Positions 1 to 11,836 of a DNA stretch of 64,000 bases are shown here, piece by piece. Location of the stretch: NCBI GenBank assembly GCA_037893245.1, contig JBAIAA010000077.1, forward strand, positions 1 through 64,000, written 5' to 3'. The notes under the pieces are model-generated. The model searched no databases. It was not told the origin of the DNA and saw nothing but the letters and a program-made list of their open reading frames with translations. Both the position numbers and the translations under genes were made by a program. Position 1 is the stretch's first letter. Each line of letters opens with the position of its first letter. Origin of the DNA: Crossaster papposus (lineage: Eukaryota > Echinodermata > Asteroidea > Velatida > Solasteridae).

Positions 1-639
1 ATATTTGTTAAGGGCTCAACATATCTGCGGACAAAAGTGTTCATGCACATGGAATGTTTGACAATCCGGTTTCTTAGTAAATTCCCCTCGAGTTCTATAA
101 AAGTTCCTTTTTTGTTGACATATTAAAATGCGAGAATATGTTGTTGAAGGACATGGTACTATGTGAGGTGTGCAAACTTCAGTACTTTCTTTTTGTGCTT
201 GAGAGTTTTTGGCAGAGAAATCTTATAAAATCCATAACAAACAAATATTATTAGTGATTACTCCGAATCAAGGTTGATTTAGTTTGTTTTGTTTTTTTTC
301 TGGGGGGATTCTCACATTTCCAAAAATAAAGATTATTGAGGTTGTTGCCTTTTTAATTTTTTTAAATGTTTTTTTATTTAGATTATATTTATTCCCCCAT
401 TTCTGAAAACGAAAACTAAACCCCTTTTAAATCTAGTTTTTCAATGCCTGCCCAATTTCTGGCAACTTATTTGTATGTGAGAAATGGTAAAAAACTGATG
501 AAAGAAACAAAAGACTGGCTTGATTGGGATGCTTGTCTTACAATAAACAAAACTTATTTTCTTTGTAATTTTATGAAATTGAACCAATGTTTTGAACAGG
601 TTTAACTATCAAGATTGATGAAAACAATGCCCTAAAGTC
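1..639. other. No gene or repeat recognised
   Basis: AT-rich, T-run-containing sequence; no frame, tRNA or inverted repeat supported. Confidence 0.6.
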
Positions 640-1560
640 GGCTGTCAGGGAGCACCCTTAAGGCAAAAGAAGAGGATCTGAAACTGTATCACGAGATGAT
701 GAGACAAACCAAGGAGGTTTTCCTGCAAGGAACTGCGGGCAGGTTCAGACAGAACGGAGCGAACAACAGCTAGAAACACTAGATCTAGGAGCTGAGCTAG
801 GTATCGGGCTTGATGAGATTGGCACGAGATGATGAGACAAACCAAGAAGGATTTTCTTGGCAAGGACTGTGGCAGTTCACACAGAACTGATGCGAACAAC
901 AACTAAAAACACTAGATTCAGGAGCTAAGCTAGTAGGTCTTGACAAGATAGCAAAAGATGATGAGACAAACAAGGAGGTTTTCTGGCAAGAACTGCGGCA
1001 GTTCAGACAGAACGGAGCGTGAACAACAACAACTAAAGAACACTAGATTCAGGAGCTGAGCTAGTAGATCTTGGCAAGATAGCAAAAAGATGATGAGACA
1101 AACAAGGAGGTTTTCCGGCAAGGACTGCGGCAGTTCAGACAGAACGGAAGTGAACAACAACAACTAAAGAACACTAGATTCAGGAGCTGAGCTAGTAGGT
1201 CTTGGCAAGATAGCAAAAGATGATGAGACAAACAAGGAGGTTTTCCGGCAAGGACTGCGGCAGTTCAGACAGAACGGAGAGGTGAACAACAACAACTAAA
1301 GAACACTAGATTCAGGAGCTGAGCTAGTAGGTCTTGGCAAGATAGCAAAAAAGATGATAAGACAAACAAGGAGGTTTTCCGGCAAGGACTGCGGCAGTTC
1401 AGACAGAACGGGAAGTGAACAACAACAACTAAAGAACACTAGATTCAGGAGCTGAGCTAGTAGGTCTTGTGCGAGATAACATGAGATGATGAGTTGAACC
1501 AAGGAGGTTTTCTTACAGAGACTGCAGCAGTATGATCAAGACTAAGTCTTAAATGACTCT
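640..1560. repeat. Tandem repeat, about 131-bp period, 7 copies
   Basis: GATGATGAGACAAAC recurs near 694, 826, 956, 1090, 1220, 1352 and 1484 (spacing 130-134). Inner units are about 95% alike, outer ones diverged. Frames in the array all break; no coding reading supported. Confidence 0.9.
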
Positions 1561-2871
1561 TATAAGTACAATGTACCAAATCGATTTTTCATTAGAAGAA
1601 AATAAAGCAATGCTTTTATTTATAATCTTAAAACCATCTTCAACAGTTGTCTGTACAGGGTGGTGCAAACAAATAATAAAACGGCTTATTTTCAGTATTC
1701 TCTCCGACCGATGAAAAATGATACCAAGATCACCCGATTGTGTCCAGTAGACTCTTTTCATTTCAGGGACCTTTTTTCTGGAACCAAGTTGGTGGTCAAC
1801 ATGCCTTCACACGGAACTTGACACCAATGGACTTATTCTTCTGGGGATACGTCAAATCTATCGTTTATGTTGTATCGTTTGCAAGAGCATCACCCTCCAA
1901 CAAAAGGTAGAGGGGGCTCTAAGAAATATTCCAATATTCCAAATATTCCAATATGAAGATATTCCAATATGGCTTTGTGCACGGAAATACTGCAATTGTA
2001 CTTCCAAGAGCTTAGATGCTGACAGAGCACAAGTGTTGCGAGTACGTACAGACCTTGCGGAATGAGGCTCTTGATGCTGTGGACATGGTATCACCATGAA
2101 GCTCTATGGTATCACCATGAAGCTCTATGGTTATCAACAAAAACTACTCCTAAAAGCCTGCAAATATCCTACTTTATCCGGATTTTATACTCCAAAATTT
2201 TGATCGTACTTTCTTTTCTCCTACGTTTTTACCCGAGTGTGTTTGAAAGCCCTGCGCCGTGTAATCACCGACCCTATAAGACGGCTAACCTTAGATATGG
2301 ACGCTGCGAGTAAGCTCTTTGTGATAGTTAGTAATTGTGTTCGCGGAATCTCAGGTTTTCTTATCTTGCTGGGTATAATCAGCAAACATTAAGGAATGTT
2401 TATTCTTACTGCACTTTCCTTTGTCTTTGCACTTGTCAAGTAGTCAACATGGCAGGGGTTCCAATTTTTTAATTTTTTTTTAAATGTTTGGATTTTTGAA
2501 GCAGTTGTGCGAAGTCTCGGGTAAGGAAAAATGGCAGGAGTGTCCCCCAAAAATTATTTTTCCAAATTACTGCGTTAGACCCGGTGTAATCTATGCACAG
2601 TCTATTTTTGTTATGGGGAGGGGGAAATTCGTTTTTGCGGGAAAACGACGAGTTGTGAAACATGCTAATTTGTTTAGTCTGAAGGTATGGGCCTTTGGCA
2701 GAATGTAATATTCAGCAGGATTTTCTTTCAGTAAAAGAAGTTTTCAAGACTGCTCTCCGTATACAGGGTGGTTACAATAACCGGAACGGCTCCCAAGATA
2801 CCCGACCGATTCGGTCCCGTGACTCAGTGAGTTTTAATCCCAGTGGCTTTTCTTCTTGAACAAAGTTTTAT

Positions 2872-3060
2872 ATGAAGCAAGATATGAGCCTAAGGGGACC
2901 CCCCCTCCCCTTCCCCCCCCCCCTCCCCCTCCCCCTCCCCACCCCCCCCCTCCCCCCCCCCCCCCCCCCCCTCCCCCCCCCCCCCTCCCCCCTCCCCTCC
3001 CCCCCCCCCCCCCCCCCCCCCCCTCCCCCTCCCCCCCTCCCTCCCACTCCCCCTCCCCCT
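2872..3060 (+). repeat. Long C/T low-complexity tract after an element arm
   Basis: Left arm ATATGAAGCAAGATATGAG, then about 160 bp of C with scattered T. Open frames here (Pro-rich or Gly-rich) are artefacts of composition. Confidence 0.9.
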
Positions 3061-3427
3061 GAAATTATTCCACCTGGTGCTGTCATTTTGAAGAATATAA
3101 CAAAAGAATGCCATTTCCAAATATGCCTGTCAAAGATGCACTTTTAAATATTTCAGCAAATAGAGTGCGCAAGTATTCGAATGACTGGCGGTGTACGCGA
3201 TCGGCTGGCTGCAAATATTGTAGTTGCATTTCAAATTGTGACCTAGCAAATTTTGAATTGGAATCGAAGTCTTAGAATATTGTTTTCTCGGAATATGCAG
3301 CATTTGCAGAGCTAAAATTTCACCAGGTTTTTGTCTGCTTCGAACCATAAAAATGCACAACCGACAAATGATTATTGTCTTTTATTTTGTCTTCCAAACT
3401 TTATATAATTGAAAAATGAGTGAGGTC

Positions 3428-3803
3428 TTTAAGGTAGGATGCACTATTGGTAATTGCTTGAATTATCACGAATTGGTTGATTAGGGGGGGGGGGTTGTAT
3501 TTTATAGAAATTATCTTTTAACTGACCTGTCTGAAGTTTTACAATCACGAAGGCTGAGGAAAAAGAAAAAGAAAAACGGCGTTCGTTTTCAACCGGTAGG
3601 CCTATTGAACATCCGTTCTTGTTTTTTCGCGATCGCCGTTTTATATACAAAAACAAAAACAGAACAAGTACAGGATATCTATCGCAACCATTTTGCTGGA
3701 TGCCTAGAACCATTATTTACTTTGAAATAAGCAAGATATTTCTTAATAATTTAGTGGTAAAATCTTTCGATATCTGCAAATGGTGTACCCTACCTTTAAT
3801 GTT
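3428..3803. mobile_element. MITE with TTTAAGGTAGGAT ends
   Basis: Left TTTAAGGTAGGATGCACTATT, right AATGGTGTACCCTACCTTTAA. Relatives: right half at 7520-7713, left half at 16447-16560, right half at 60145-60243, and the split copy at 13526-14404. Confidence 0.7.
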
Positions 3804-4560
3804 ATCGGCTATACAAACTCTGGAATAAACCAAATGGTACATCATTGAGTTTTACTTTATAACTTAAGGTTTATTTATTAACTAATTGAATTGTCATGTT
3901 TTTTTTATTTTGTTGACTTTTAAGATTTACTCTTACAATAAGTTATGGAATAGGCCTAATCATTTTGCGCCTCGACTCGGTGATGTTAAAATAATCCCGG
4001 CGCGAACTGATTTTAGTACTGCAGTTCGACGAAGTCATAAAATGCAATACTTATTTTATTTTGTTTTATCAAACTTCTATTATAATTTTTCTTCCTGTTG
4101 AAATTTTCCATCCATGGCATCTGTAAATAAAAGCGCCAACCGTGTTTTGTTTATATTTTGTACAGTTTGTATATTTTGCAAGAAATTCATTATTATGTAC
4201 AGCTTTTCTCGAAGAATTTGTATATTGTATATAATTATTGTGTACATGACTATGCCTGGATTTGTCCACAAATGTGTTTCTGGAAGTTTTCCGACGTAGA
4301 ATTAAAATCCGTCCATAATTGAGAAGTATGTTGGCTTGTGGTTTTAATTAAAAGAGAATATACCCATGTAATGTTCTTTCATTATTGAACATTAGTGTGC
4401 CTATTTAACCTCCAGTGTACATACATGTAGTTTGAACGTAGTAGACACTATTTGCATGGATGGGTTTCGGTTTGGGTTCGTATTATAGTAAATATTGTGA
4501 CAATGACTTATTAAGTTTTGTGTTATAGATGCTGGAAAAACCAGGGAATGTAACATATGA

Positions 4561-4751
4561 AGCACGATATGTGGCAGAGAAACCCCCCCCCCCCCCCCTA
4601 TTTTGTGTTGACCATTGTGTTCCCGGAATCCCAGGAATTATTGTTAGGTTTCAAGGGGGGATGGGTTAGGTAACAATAGTGTTGAATGTGTATAAGGTAT
4701 AGGATAAGAGGGGGGGGGGGGGGGGGGTACCCCTCTACCACATATCGTGCT
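4561..4751. mobile_element. Small inverted-repeat element with C-run and G-run
   Basis: AGCACGATATGTGGCAGAG is mirrored at the right end with one mismatch; inside, a C run and a G run are themselves complementary. Relatives at 2875-3060 (left arm plus long C tract), 9687-9868 and a left arm at 22852. Confidence 0.75.
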
Positions 4752-5422
4752 GGGTATAGAATGTAATTATGTTTCTTGTAATCTTGTTTCTTGAGTTCCT
4801 TCACAGAAAACAGAGCATTTTATAGATACCCGGGGAATTATAAGGTCAGGAAACCAGACTATTTGACTGGCACACCCATGTACGAATGCAATGTGGACTA
4901 ACTAAATTTAATCCATTGGGGATAGTGTTTGAAAATAGTCAGGTTTTTTCAACGAATTGCCGGCCAGCAATCCGGTTGAAAATTATTACAAAATTCTACT
5001 TTTCTTGAAAACCACAGCACACCAGGTGCTGTGATTTCAAAGGATGCTTGAGACTGTTAATTCACTTACAGTCAAGTAAAGTATTTTATAATATTTCAGA
5101 AGTTTTCCGTTTGTTTTTTTTGCAAATGTTGTATACTATACCTTTACATTTATGCTGTTTGAATAATAATATATTGTACGATATTTGTGCAACCTCTGCA
5201 TAAAGTTTGCAGAATAATTTACAGATAAGTGCCTATTATGTTGAATAAAATTGTTACAAGTTGACAAATCACATCAAGTTTTTGGATGTTTGTTGGTTAT
5301 TACAGAAACACGTTGAAAGTAATTAAGAAATAATGAGAAACCTGATGCTTGCACCCTTTTACAATAACAATTGCAACCATGTTTCAAAGATACCTTTTGT
5401 TTTCATTTGAAAAGCAGTGTCT

Positions 5423-5545
5423 TAAGCCCTGTTCGCACTGGACTTAATTTGGGCAAACTAACCGAGCCAATGGGTAACTTACCCATTTCAAGTCCAGTGC
5501 GAACAGCCTGGGTAACTTTCCTCACAGGAAAAAGTCAGTGTAAAA
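5423..5545 (+). mobile_element. Degenerate relative of the TTA-flanked element
   Basis: Has AAGCCCTGTTCGCACTGGACTT, AAGTCCAGTGCGAACAGCC and the following TTTCCTC.CAGG stretch seen near 43375-43410. Right end not found. Confidence 0.5.
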
Positions 5546-5689
5546 GTCAGATAATTAACAACTGACAGAGGAATTTAGATTTCTGTTAACCAGTTCGCTT
5601 GCGCCGGAATTAGGCGCAGGGTTATTTTTAACGAAACTCGATCCGAGGCGGGTTCAGGCCGATGGTACCAGGAAGCACACCCACGTATG

Positions 5690-6003
5690 TTAATAATAAT
5701 AATAATACAAAGTTCTTATAAAGCGCACATATCCTAGACACTAGATCAAGGCGCTGAACAAATTAATACCCCTGGTCACTGGGCCATTTTCAATCCTTAA
5801 ACCATCTCAGCTCCCTGGGGAGTATACGGCCTGTGCTGCAATATATATGCGCTACTAGGCTAAATCAATCACAATAACCACCTCTGCCCTCACAGGTACC
5901 CATTTTGCCCCTGTGTCACGACCGGGACTCGAACCCACACTCTGGTGAACAGAAACACCAGAGCTTGAGTTCGGTGTTCTTATCCACTCGAGCACGACAC
6001 CCT
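5690..6003 (-). mobile_element. SINE family A (tRNA-Leu-like head, ATT tail)
   Basis: Read on the minus strand: head with A-box CTCGAGTGGATAAGAAC and B-box GGTTCGAGTCCCG, body with GGGAGCTGAGATGG, tail (ATT)n at 5690. Inserted in the tail of the next SINE. Confidence 0.7.
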
Positions 6004-6196
6004 ACAAAGTAGAAAAGACAATGAGAAGAAGGTACAGTTTTAGAGGTGGGAGGAAAACCCTAGAAGAATATCCTGGGGAAAACCCACGGAGTCAGGCAGG
6101 GACTGAAAACCCAATCCACATATTGGCCCAGGCGGGGTTCGAACCCGGGTCATAGTGGTGGAAGGCGAGGAAAGAACCGCTACGCCAACCTGACTC
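6004..6196 (-). mobile_element. SINE family C copy
   Basis: Head (minus strand) CAGGTTGGCGTAGCGGTTC and B-box GGGTTCGAACCC; body with CCTGCCTGACTCCGTGGG. Confidence 0.7.
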
Positions 6197-6944
6197 GGCC
6201 TTGCTCGCTGCTGACAGACGTTTTTCCGGCCTTGCTCGTGGCGTGTTTGCGTCATCCGTTTTGAATCCGGGAAAATTTGCGTATACAAGTCCTCCGGCGC
6301 GAACTGGTTGAAGCTGCTTTGATAACCTTGGTCAAAGCGTTCCACTTTCCAATAATGGTCGCGCTACCAGTACACTGATACTGTACAATGATTTCTGGGG
6401 ACACCCTGTAATAGTTCAGGTTCAAATATTCGGTTGATGATCAAATATTTGGTATGTAATTCGAGACATTGTACGGTTTACACTGTGTACGTGTATGTAC
6501 ATGTACCGTACTTGTAGGCCTAAATGTGTACTATATACAGGGTGTCCCCGGAGAAAAAAAAAAAAAAAAAGGCAATATATTGTTTAGGACTGTACGCCAT
6601 TCAGGAAGTTTTACATATTCAGGAAGTTTTACATAATCATGATTGTGTACATAATCATGTCTATTAGTCTTAGTTGTCTCATGGCCAAATTTGAATAAAA
6701 CCTGCAATCAATATACATGTATACACCGATCGGTTGCAAAATCACCGATTAAATTGCGCAACTTGAAAACCTATACAACAAATTTCTTCATCATGTAAAC
6801 TGTACATGTATGTAATTAATGTTTGATCTTCCTGTCTGGTCGATGTTTGGTACAAGGAGTGAATAATTTAATAATAATTAATAATTAATGTACACGGTAT
6901 GTTTGTGTCCAGAGTGCATGTACGTGTAAAAGGTAGCTTGTTAA

Positions 6945-7040
6945 GGCCTTATCAGACGGGAAATTATTTCCCGGCAATTTTGGGGCAATAAAAGTTGCTG
7001 GCAATCTTATTGCCCCTAAATTGCCCCGTTGTGACAAGGC
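6945..7040. mobile_element. Short MITE with GGCCTTATCAGACGGG ends
   Basis: Left TTAA|GGCCTTATCAGACGGG, right CCGTTGTGACAAGGCC|TTTAA; interior rich in TTGCCCC/GGGGCAA. Confidence 0.6.
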
Positions 7041-7086
7041 CTTTAATTTGTTTAAGCCGAACTTCCTACCCCATGTTTGTTTACAT

Positions 7087-7515
7087 TATGTGACCCACTC
7101 TGCAAAAATGAGTCTGATGTCGCCAAATAAAGTTTCCCATACAGGGCTGTTTAATATCAGAGATTATTTTTCTATCAACAAATCGGGGTTTTTTTGGAAG
7201 GCTTTTTGGTTTTGCCGATATCTTTATTTTCAGATCTGATCAATTGAACAAGTTGTTTTGATCCCTAAAAGTAGGTTTAATAAAGGTTTTTTGTCATTTC
7301 TTTACCATAGCATCTAATGAAGCACTACAATTTTTAATCGTCATTTCTGTACAAAGACGTCCTAATTTTTGTTGTAAAGACCGATGCATTACACTACAGA
7401 GTTGTGACATATACCAAATGAAAGCTTATTTCCTGCTTTTTCGGACCTGTAGGCCCTAAAACTTAAACAAATATTTGTAACACTTCAGACTCATTTTTGC
7501 AGAGTGGGTCACATA
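7087..7515. mobile_element. 429-bp MITE with perfect 30-bp inverted repeats
   Basis: TATGTGACCCACTCTGCAAA.. at 7087-7116 is exactly mirrored at 7486-7515. No coding frame. The frames inside (for example at 7021 and 7463) are chance. Confidence 0.85.
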
Positions 7516-7987
7516 TACAACCTGAATCCTGCAACATAAGAACTACTGCCTGACGCCGGTTCAAAACGAACGCCATTTTTCTTGCTTTTCTCAGCATCCA
7601 TGATTGTAAAACTTCGAACAGGTCACTTAAACGATATTTACTATAAAATATAACCACAAATCCACCCATTCATGATGATTCAAGCAATTACCAATGGTGT
7701 ATCCGACCTTTAAAACAGAAAGTGTGACATTTTGGTATATTTCTAGTTACATGCCATATACCAACTACTTTATTTGAATATTTATTTTGATGTTTGTCTT
7801 GGATGTTGGACAGATTTGGGCAAGTTTTGTTCCATTCAAACATTAGTTTCCTGAGGAATTAAATATTTAATGAAAAATGTATGTCTCGGATGTAACAAGG
7901 ACACCGCATCTGGTTTTGTCATGTTGCAAGATTTATCATACAAACCTTCTATGCTTACTATAAACTGACCACAAAATGGAACTACAT

Positions 7988-8438
7988 TATGTGACCCACT
8001 CCACAATAATGGGTATTATGTCACATAACAGTAAAATTGAGTTACGTGCATGGTTGGAAAGCCCACTGCGTAAGCTTTCATTTGGTATATAATAGAGCTG
8101 CATAGCCCCTCCTGTTTTGGATATATGACATGTTGGCATATCGATTACTTCCTTGGAGTTCAAATTACACAACTGAGAAAACAGGCTTTGAAAAATCCGG
8201 CTATATTGTAGTACAACAGAACGATGCACATAAAATTGTATTTTTCTACTTTATTCATCAAAATCAACATTTCTGTGAATGAAACCTGAAACTGTAGGTA
8301 TTAAAGATGACATTCATGACAAAAAATGTAAATCACATTTTGATAAAATGTTTAGCCTCTCAAAAACTTTGAGTAGGCCATTACATGATAATGCACAGCG
8401 CGACTTAATATTCTTTTTTTGGTAGAGCCGGTCACATA
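7988..8438. mobile_element. TATGTGACC-ended repeat, copy 1
   Basis: Starts TATGTGACCCACTCCACA, ends GAGCCGGTCACATA. Related sequence at 51038, 61332, and fragments near 27250, 44762 and 59984. Confidence 0.75.
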
Positions 8439-9302
8439 TAGTTATTGTCGATAAATCACAAGGGATATATTGAAAAATATGTTCAAACGTAACAAATATC
8501 ACACTATATAGGGTATAGCTACTGATTCACTTGTTTTTCAAGCAAGAGTAACTAACTCAAAGCGTGTATGTGTCCATTCCATTTTGGTGTTTTACTTAAA
8601 AATGCATAGCAAAACTGTGTATAGTGATACATGTATATTACATGTACTGAAATTATGGTCTCACACCAGATTCTATGTAAACCGTGGGACACTGTGTTCC
8701 AACTTGGTGGAATGACCCAAGGATATTGTTCAGGTCGTTTGAGTCATGGATTTCTTAGGAAAGTGCAGTGTGTATGTATTGTGCCGTAGGTTCGAACAGG
8801 AAGTGTACGACAATGTACTTCTATGAACAAAAAGCCGCCACTACACAATCTAATATTAGTCAACGTGTTGTTATAAAGTGAGATTACAGAAACGCCTGTT
8901 TTTGCAGGATGCCTTTAAAATCTCACTTGGTACAGTAGGCAACTGGCGAAACACGTGTTGTTATTTTTTCCCATGCCATCTGGGGTTGTATTGTTTATTG
9001 TTTTTATTGGCGAATCCAACCGTGTTTTTACATACCATACAGAAATCAAACCCACTATATCCATCGTTATTATAAATGCTGGATTGTTTGTTTAAATTAA
9101 ATAACCATCTTGCATGAATACTGGTACTTTGACTTTGGGTGGCTAGTTAAGCTATTAGTAATTGCTCACAATCCAGTACAATCAGCATACGAACCCCAAC
9201 AATCCTCCAATTTGTTGGCACACACCCAGGGGAGCTTAGTTGGCCAAGGTTCGATTTGCTATTTTGTTGGCATTAACTACAAGATGTTGGCACTTCGTTT
9301 CA

Positions 9303-9650
9303 AATTAACCGTGGCCTCGTGGTCTGGAGCATTGACTTCGCCGTCTGTAGGTAAAGCTGCAGGTTGTGGGTTCGATTCCGTCCTGTGACTATGGTGTGTG
9401 TGTGCCCTTGGGCAAGCACTATCTCACTCATTGCTTCTCTCTACTCAGGAGTAATTGGGTACCTGTGAGGGCAGAGATGGTTGATAATATTAGCTGCTTT
9501 GCGCCGAAATGGCAGCATCGAACTGTATACTCCCCAGGGAGTATAGTTTCGTAGGCCCAGTGAGCAGGGGTAATAATAATAGTAGCGCCGCGAGCGCCAG
9601 TATGTAATGGATACATGCGCTTTATAAATATTCATTATTATTATTAATAT
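9303..9650 (+). mobile_element. SINE family A copy
   Basis: GTGGCCTCGTGGTCTGGAGC head, GGGTTCGATTCC B-box, GTATACTCCCCAGGGAG body, GCGCTTTATAAATATTC then (ATT)n. Other copies: 52450-52575 (minus, partial) and 56826-57246 (plus). Confidence 0.7.
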
Positions 9651-9686
9651 ATTACAGTATTAATATCCTAGGGATTGCCTCACCCA

Positions 9687-9868
9687 TATGAAGCAAGACA
9701 TGAGACGAAGGGAACCCCCCTCTTTTGTGGTGGTTTCTCAGGAATTATTTTTAGGTTTTTAGGGGGAGGAGGGGGGGGGGGGGGGTTGCGTTATGTAACA
9801 ATATTCTATAGAGTGTATAGGTATAGGGACTATGGGGGGAGTCCGTCGGTCCCATATCTTGCTGGGTG
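9687..9868. mobile_element. Relative of the C-run/G-run inverted-repeat element
   Basis: AAGCAAGACATGAGACGAAGG at the left, mirrored imperfectly by CCGTCGGTCCCATATCTTGCT; internal G run. Confidence 0.65.
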
Positions 9869-11685
9869 TAGCCTCACCTGGATTGCATAACCTTTCTAAC
9901 CTTATCCAGATTATATGAAGGGAAATAATAAACGTTGGTAAATATTGGCAGTAGTGTGACAGAAAGCGTGTTGTGTAACATGTTGTTACACTGTCCAAGT
10001 TTGCATCCAAACCTACTCATTTGTGGGAAGGGCAAAATGTAACACAAACTGTAAAGAAATTACTGTTTACGACCAAACACTCTGGGTTTTTTTCTGTCTT
10101 GCATAAATATGCTGGTGTTATTTACACGGAAATGTGTACCACCATCCACTCTCGGTGTACACGCAATATATATCGCTAGAAAAGAAAAAAATGGAATGTG
10201 ATACAATGTTGATTTTCGGCAGAAATACCGCAACTATTAAGGCACTTGATTGGATTTGATACAAACTGCTGTTATACAAAGTAAGAACTTGGCAGTGTTG
10301 AAGTTTTAGACACTGTGTTTTCAGCAAATAAAAAAACACGATCAGAAAGATTTACTTCAGTGAGCTGCTAAACAACAATTACTATTTCATTTTCCTTTAT
10401 GAATTGTTGTTAGCACTTTAATGTTTTCAGGGACTTAGTTAGCAGGACTCTTATTACAGGAATCGATCGTAATACACTAACTTGGGAATTCAACAATTGT
10501 ATAGAAAATTTAAGATAGGTTTTTATAGCTACAAGATTGATTAACAATTATGCTTTATATAATCCACTAAATAGTCCAAGAATTCACGTACATGAAAAAT
10601 GATAACACAACTAATACAATTAAAACTGTGCAGACATTAATGAGTACTGAAAAAATTGAGGGTGAAACAACCCAATACAAAGTGTTCAATAAAAACAACT
10701 GACAAAACATAAAATAACAGATAAATTATTGGAAATACAATTATTATGAAAAGCTGAACCATTAAACGGCCATAAATATATAGATGATAAATTCAACATT
10801 AATTTTACAAGATATGAAAACATGCTTGGCTGTGTAAATGATTAAAGAAAAGTAGGAAACAATGTTTGGCCTGAGCGTATACGGGTAGCAACGTGATCGG
10901 ATCGTTGTCGGGAATTTTAAAAAAGCCCGGCTCAAAAAGTCCCTATACTGCATGCTCTGGTGCTGACGTGAGTGGACGCCCATATTTACATAAAGAATTA
11001 TGGTGAAAATCGCCTTATATACTCTGTGTGGTCTACGCTTTTGAAAGACCACCGCAGAAATGAGATAACAAAGGAATTACGTATGTATGATGTACTATAC
11101 TTATTCGTTTGTCTTTTTCTCAAATTTGATATATTGGTTCACATTTTGTAAATTGAAATAAAATATTTTGTTCTACAAGTTTTTATCTATCTTCCAGTAC
11201 AAAGAACAACGTCGAAACAAATTATTTTAAGAAAACTACTCGCTTTTCTTGTAAAGTCTTGTACGTTCTCGAGATTAACTTACACAAACCCTATTGTGAC
11301 TGGACTTGTCAAAAAACTCGTGATGGGACTTGTTCCTACTGTCAGCATGGCCCATAGCAATGATTCCTCACTACATTGTACTATTGAATACCTTTCACGG
11401 AATAGCCCTCCTGGCAAATAGGCTGAATCGGACAATGCTGTACATTGCACACAATACGTGTACAATTGGCATATAGTTTCGATTGGTGCCAGTACAGTGT
11501 GGAAAAAAATCCCACCACAAATTCATTCTGTTTAGCATGTTTTCATTTTCATCGAATATGACAGAAACACGTACCGGGCTGCGTATGTTTTTTCTCCCAG
11601 GACGAATGAGATCACTTAGTAGCATAAATGGGCGTATCTTACGAAGTGTATTTATAGGACATGACCAACAAAAGTTTTCCGGACA

Positions 11686-11836
11686 TTATTTCGCCTGGGC
11701 GAATTACTATATCGCCCGGGCAAAGTTACTATTTCGCCCGGGCGAATTACTATTTTGCCCAGGCGGATTACTATTTCGCCCGGGCGGATTACTATTTCGC
11801 CCGGGCGGATTACTATTTCGCCCGGGCGGATTACTG
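11686..11836. repeat. 21-bp GC-palindrome minisatellite, about 7 copies
   Basis: TTACTATTTCGCCCGGGCGGA and variants in tandem; each unit carries the self-complementary CGCCCGGGCG. An open frame through it just reads the 21-bp period as a 7-residue repeat. Confidence 0.9.

Larger units (their letters stand above)
5590..6307 (+). mobile_element. TTAA-flanked MITE split by two SINEs
   Basis: Left part 5590-5690, right part about 6197-6307, matching the halves of the 40078 copy. Between them lie two minus-strand SINEs. Confidence 0.75.

Noticed and set aside
645..1502. Repeated minus-strand frames with [11 protein letters not shown]
   Set aside because: They follow the 131-bp satellite, change frame from unit to unit and have no starts or splice logic.
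2856..3147. Overlapping Pro-rich and Gly-rich frames on both strands
   Set aside because: They only translate the C/T low-complexity tract; frames are open because poly-C lacks stop codons.
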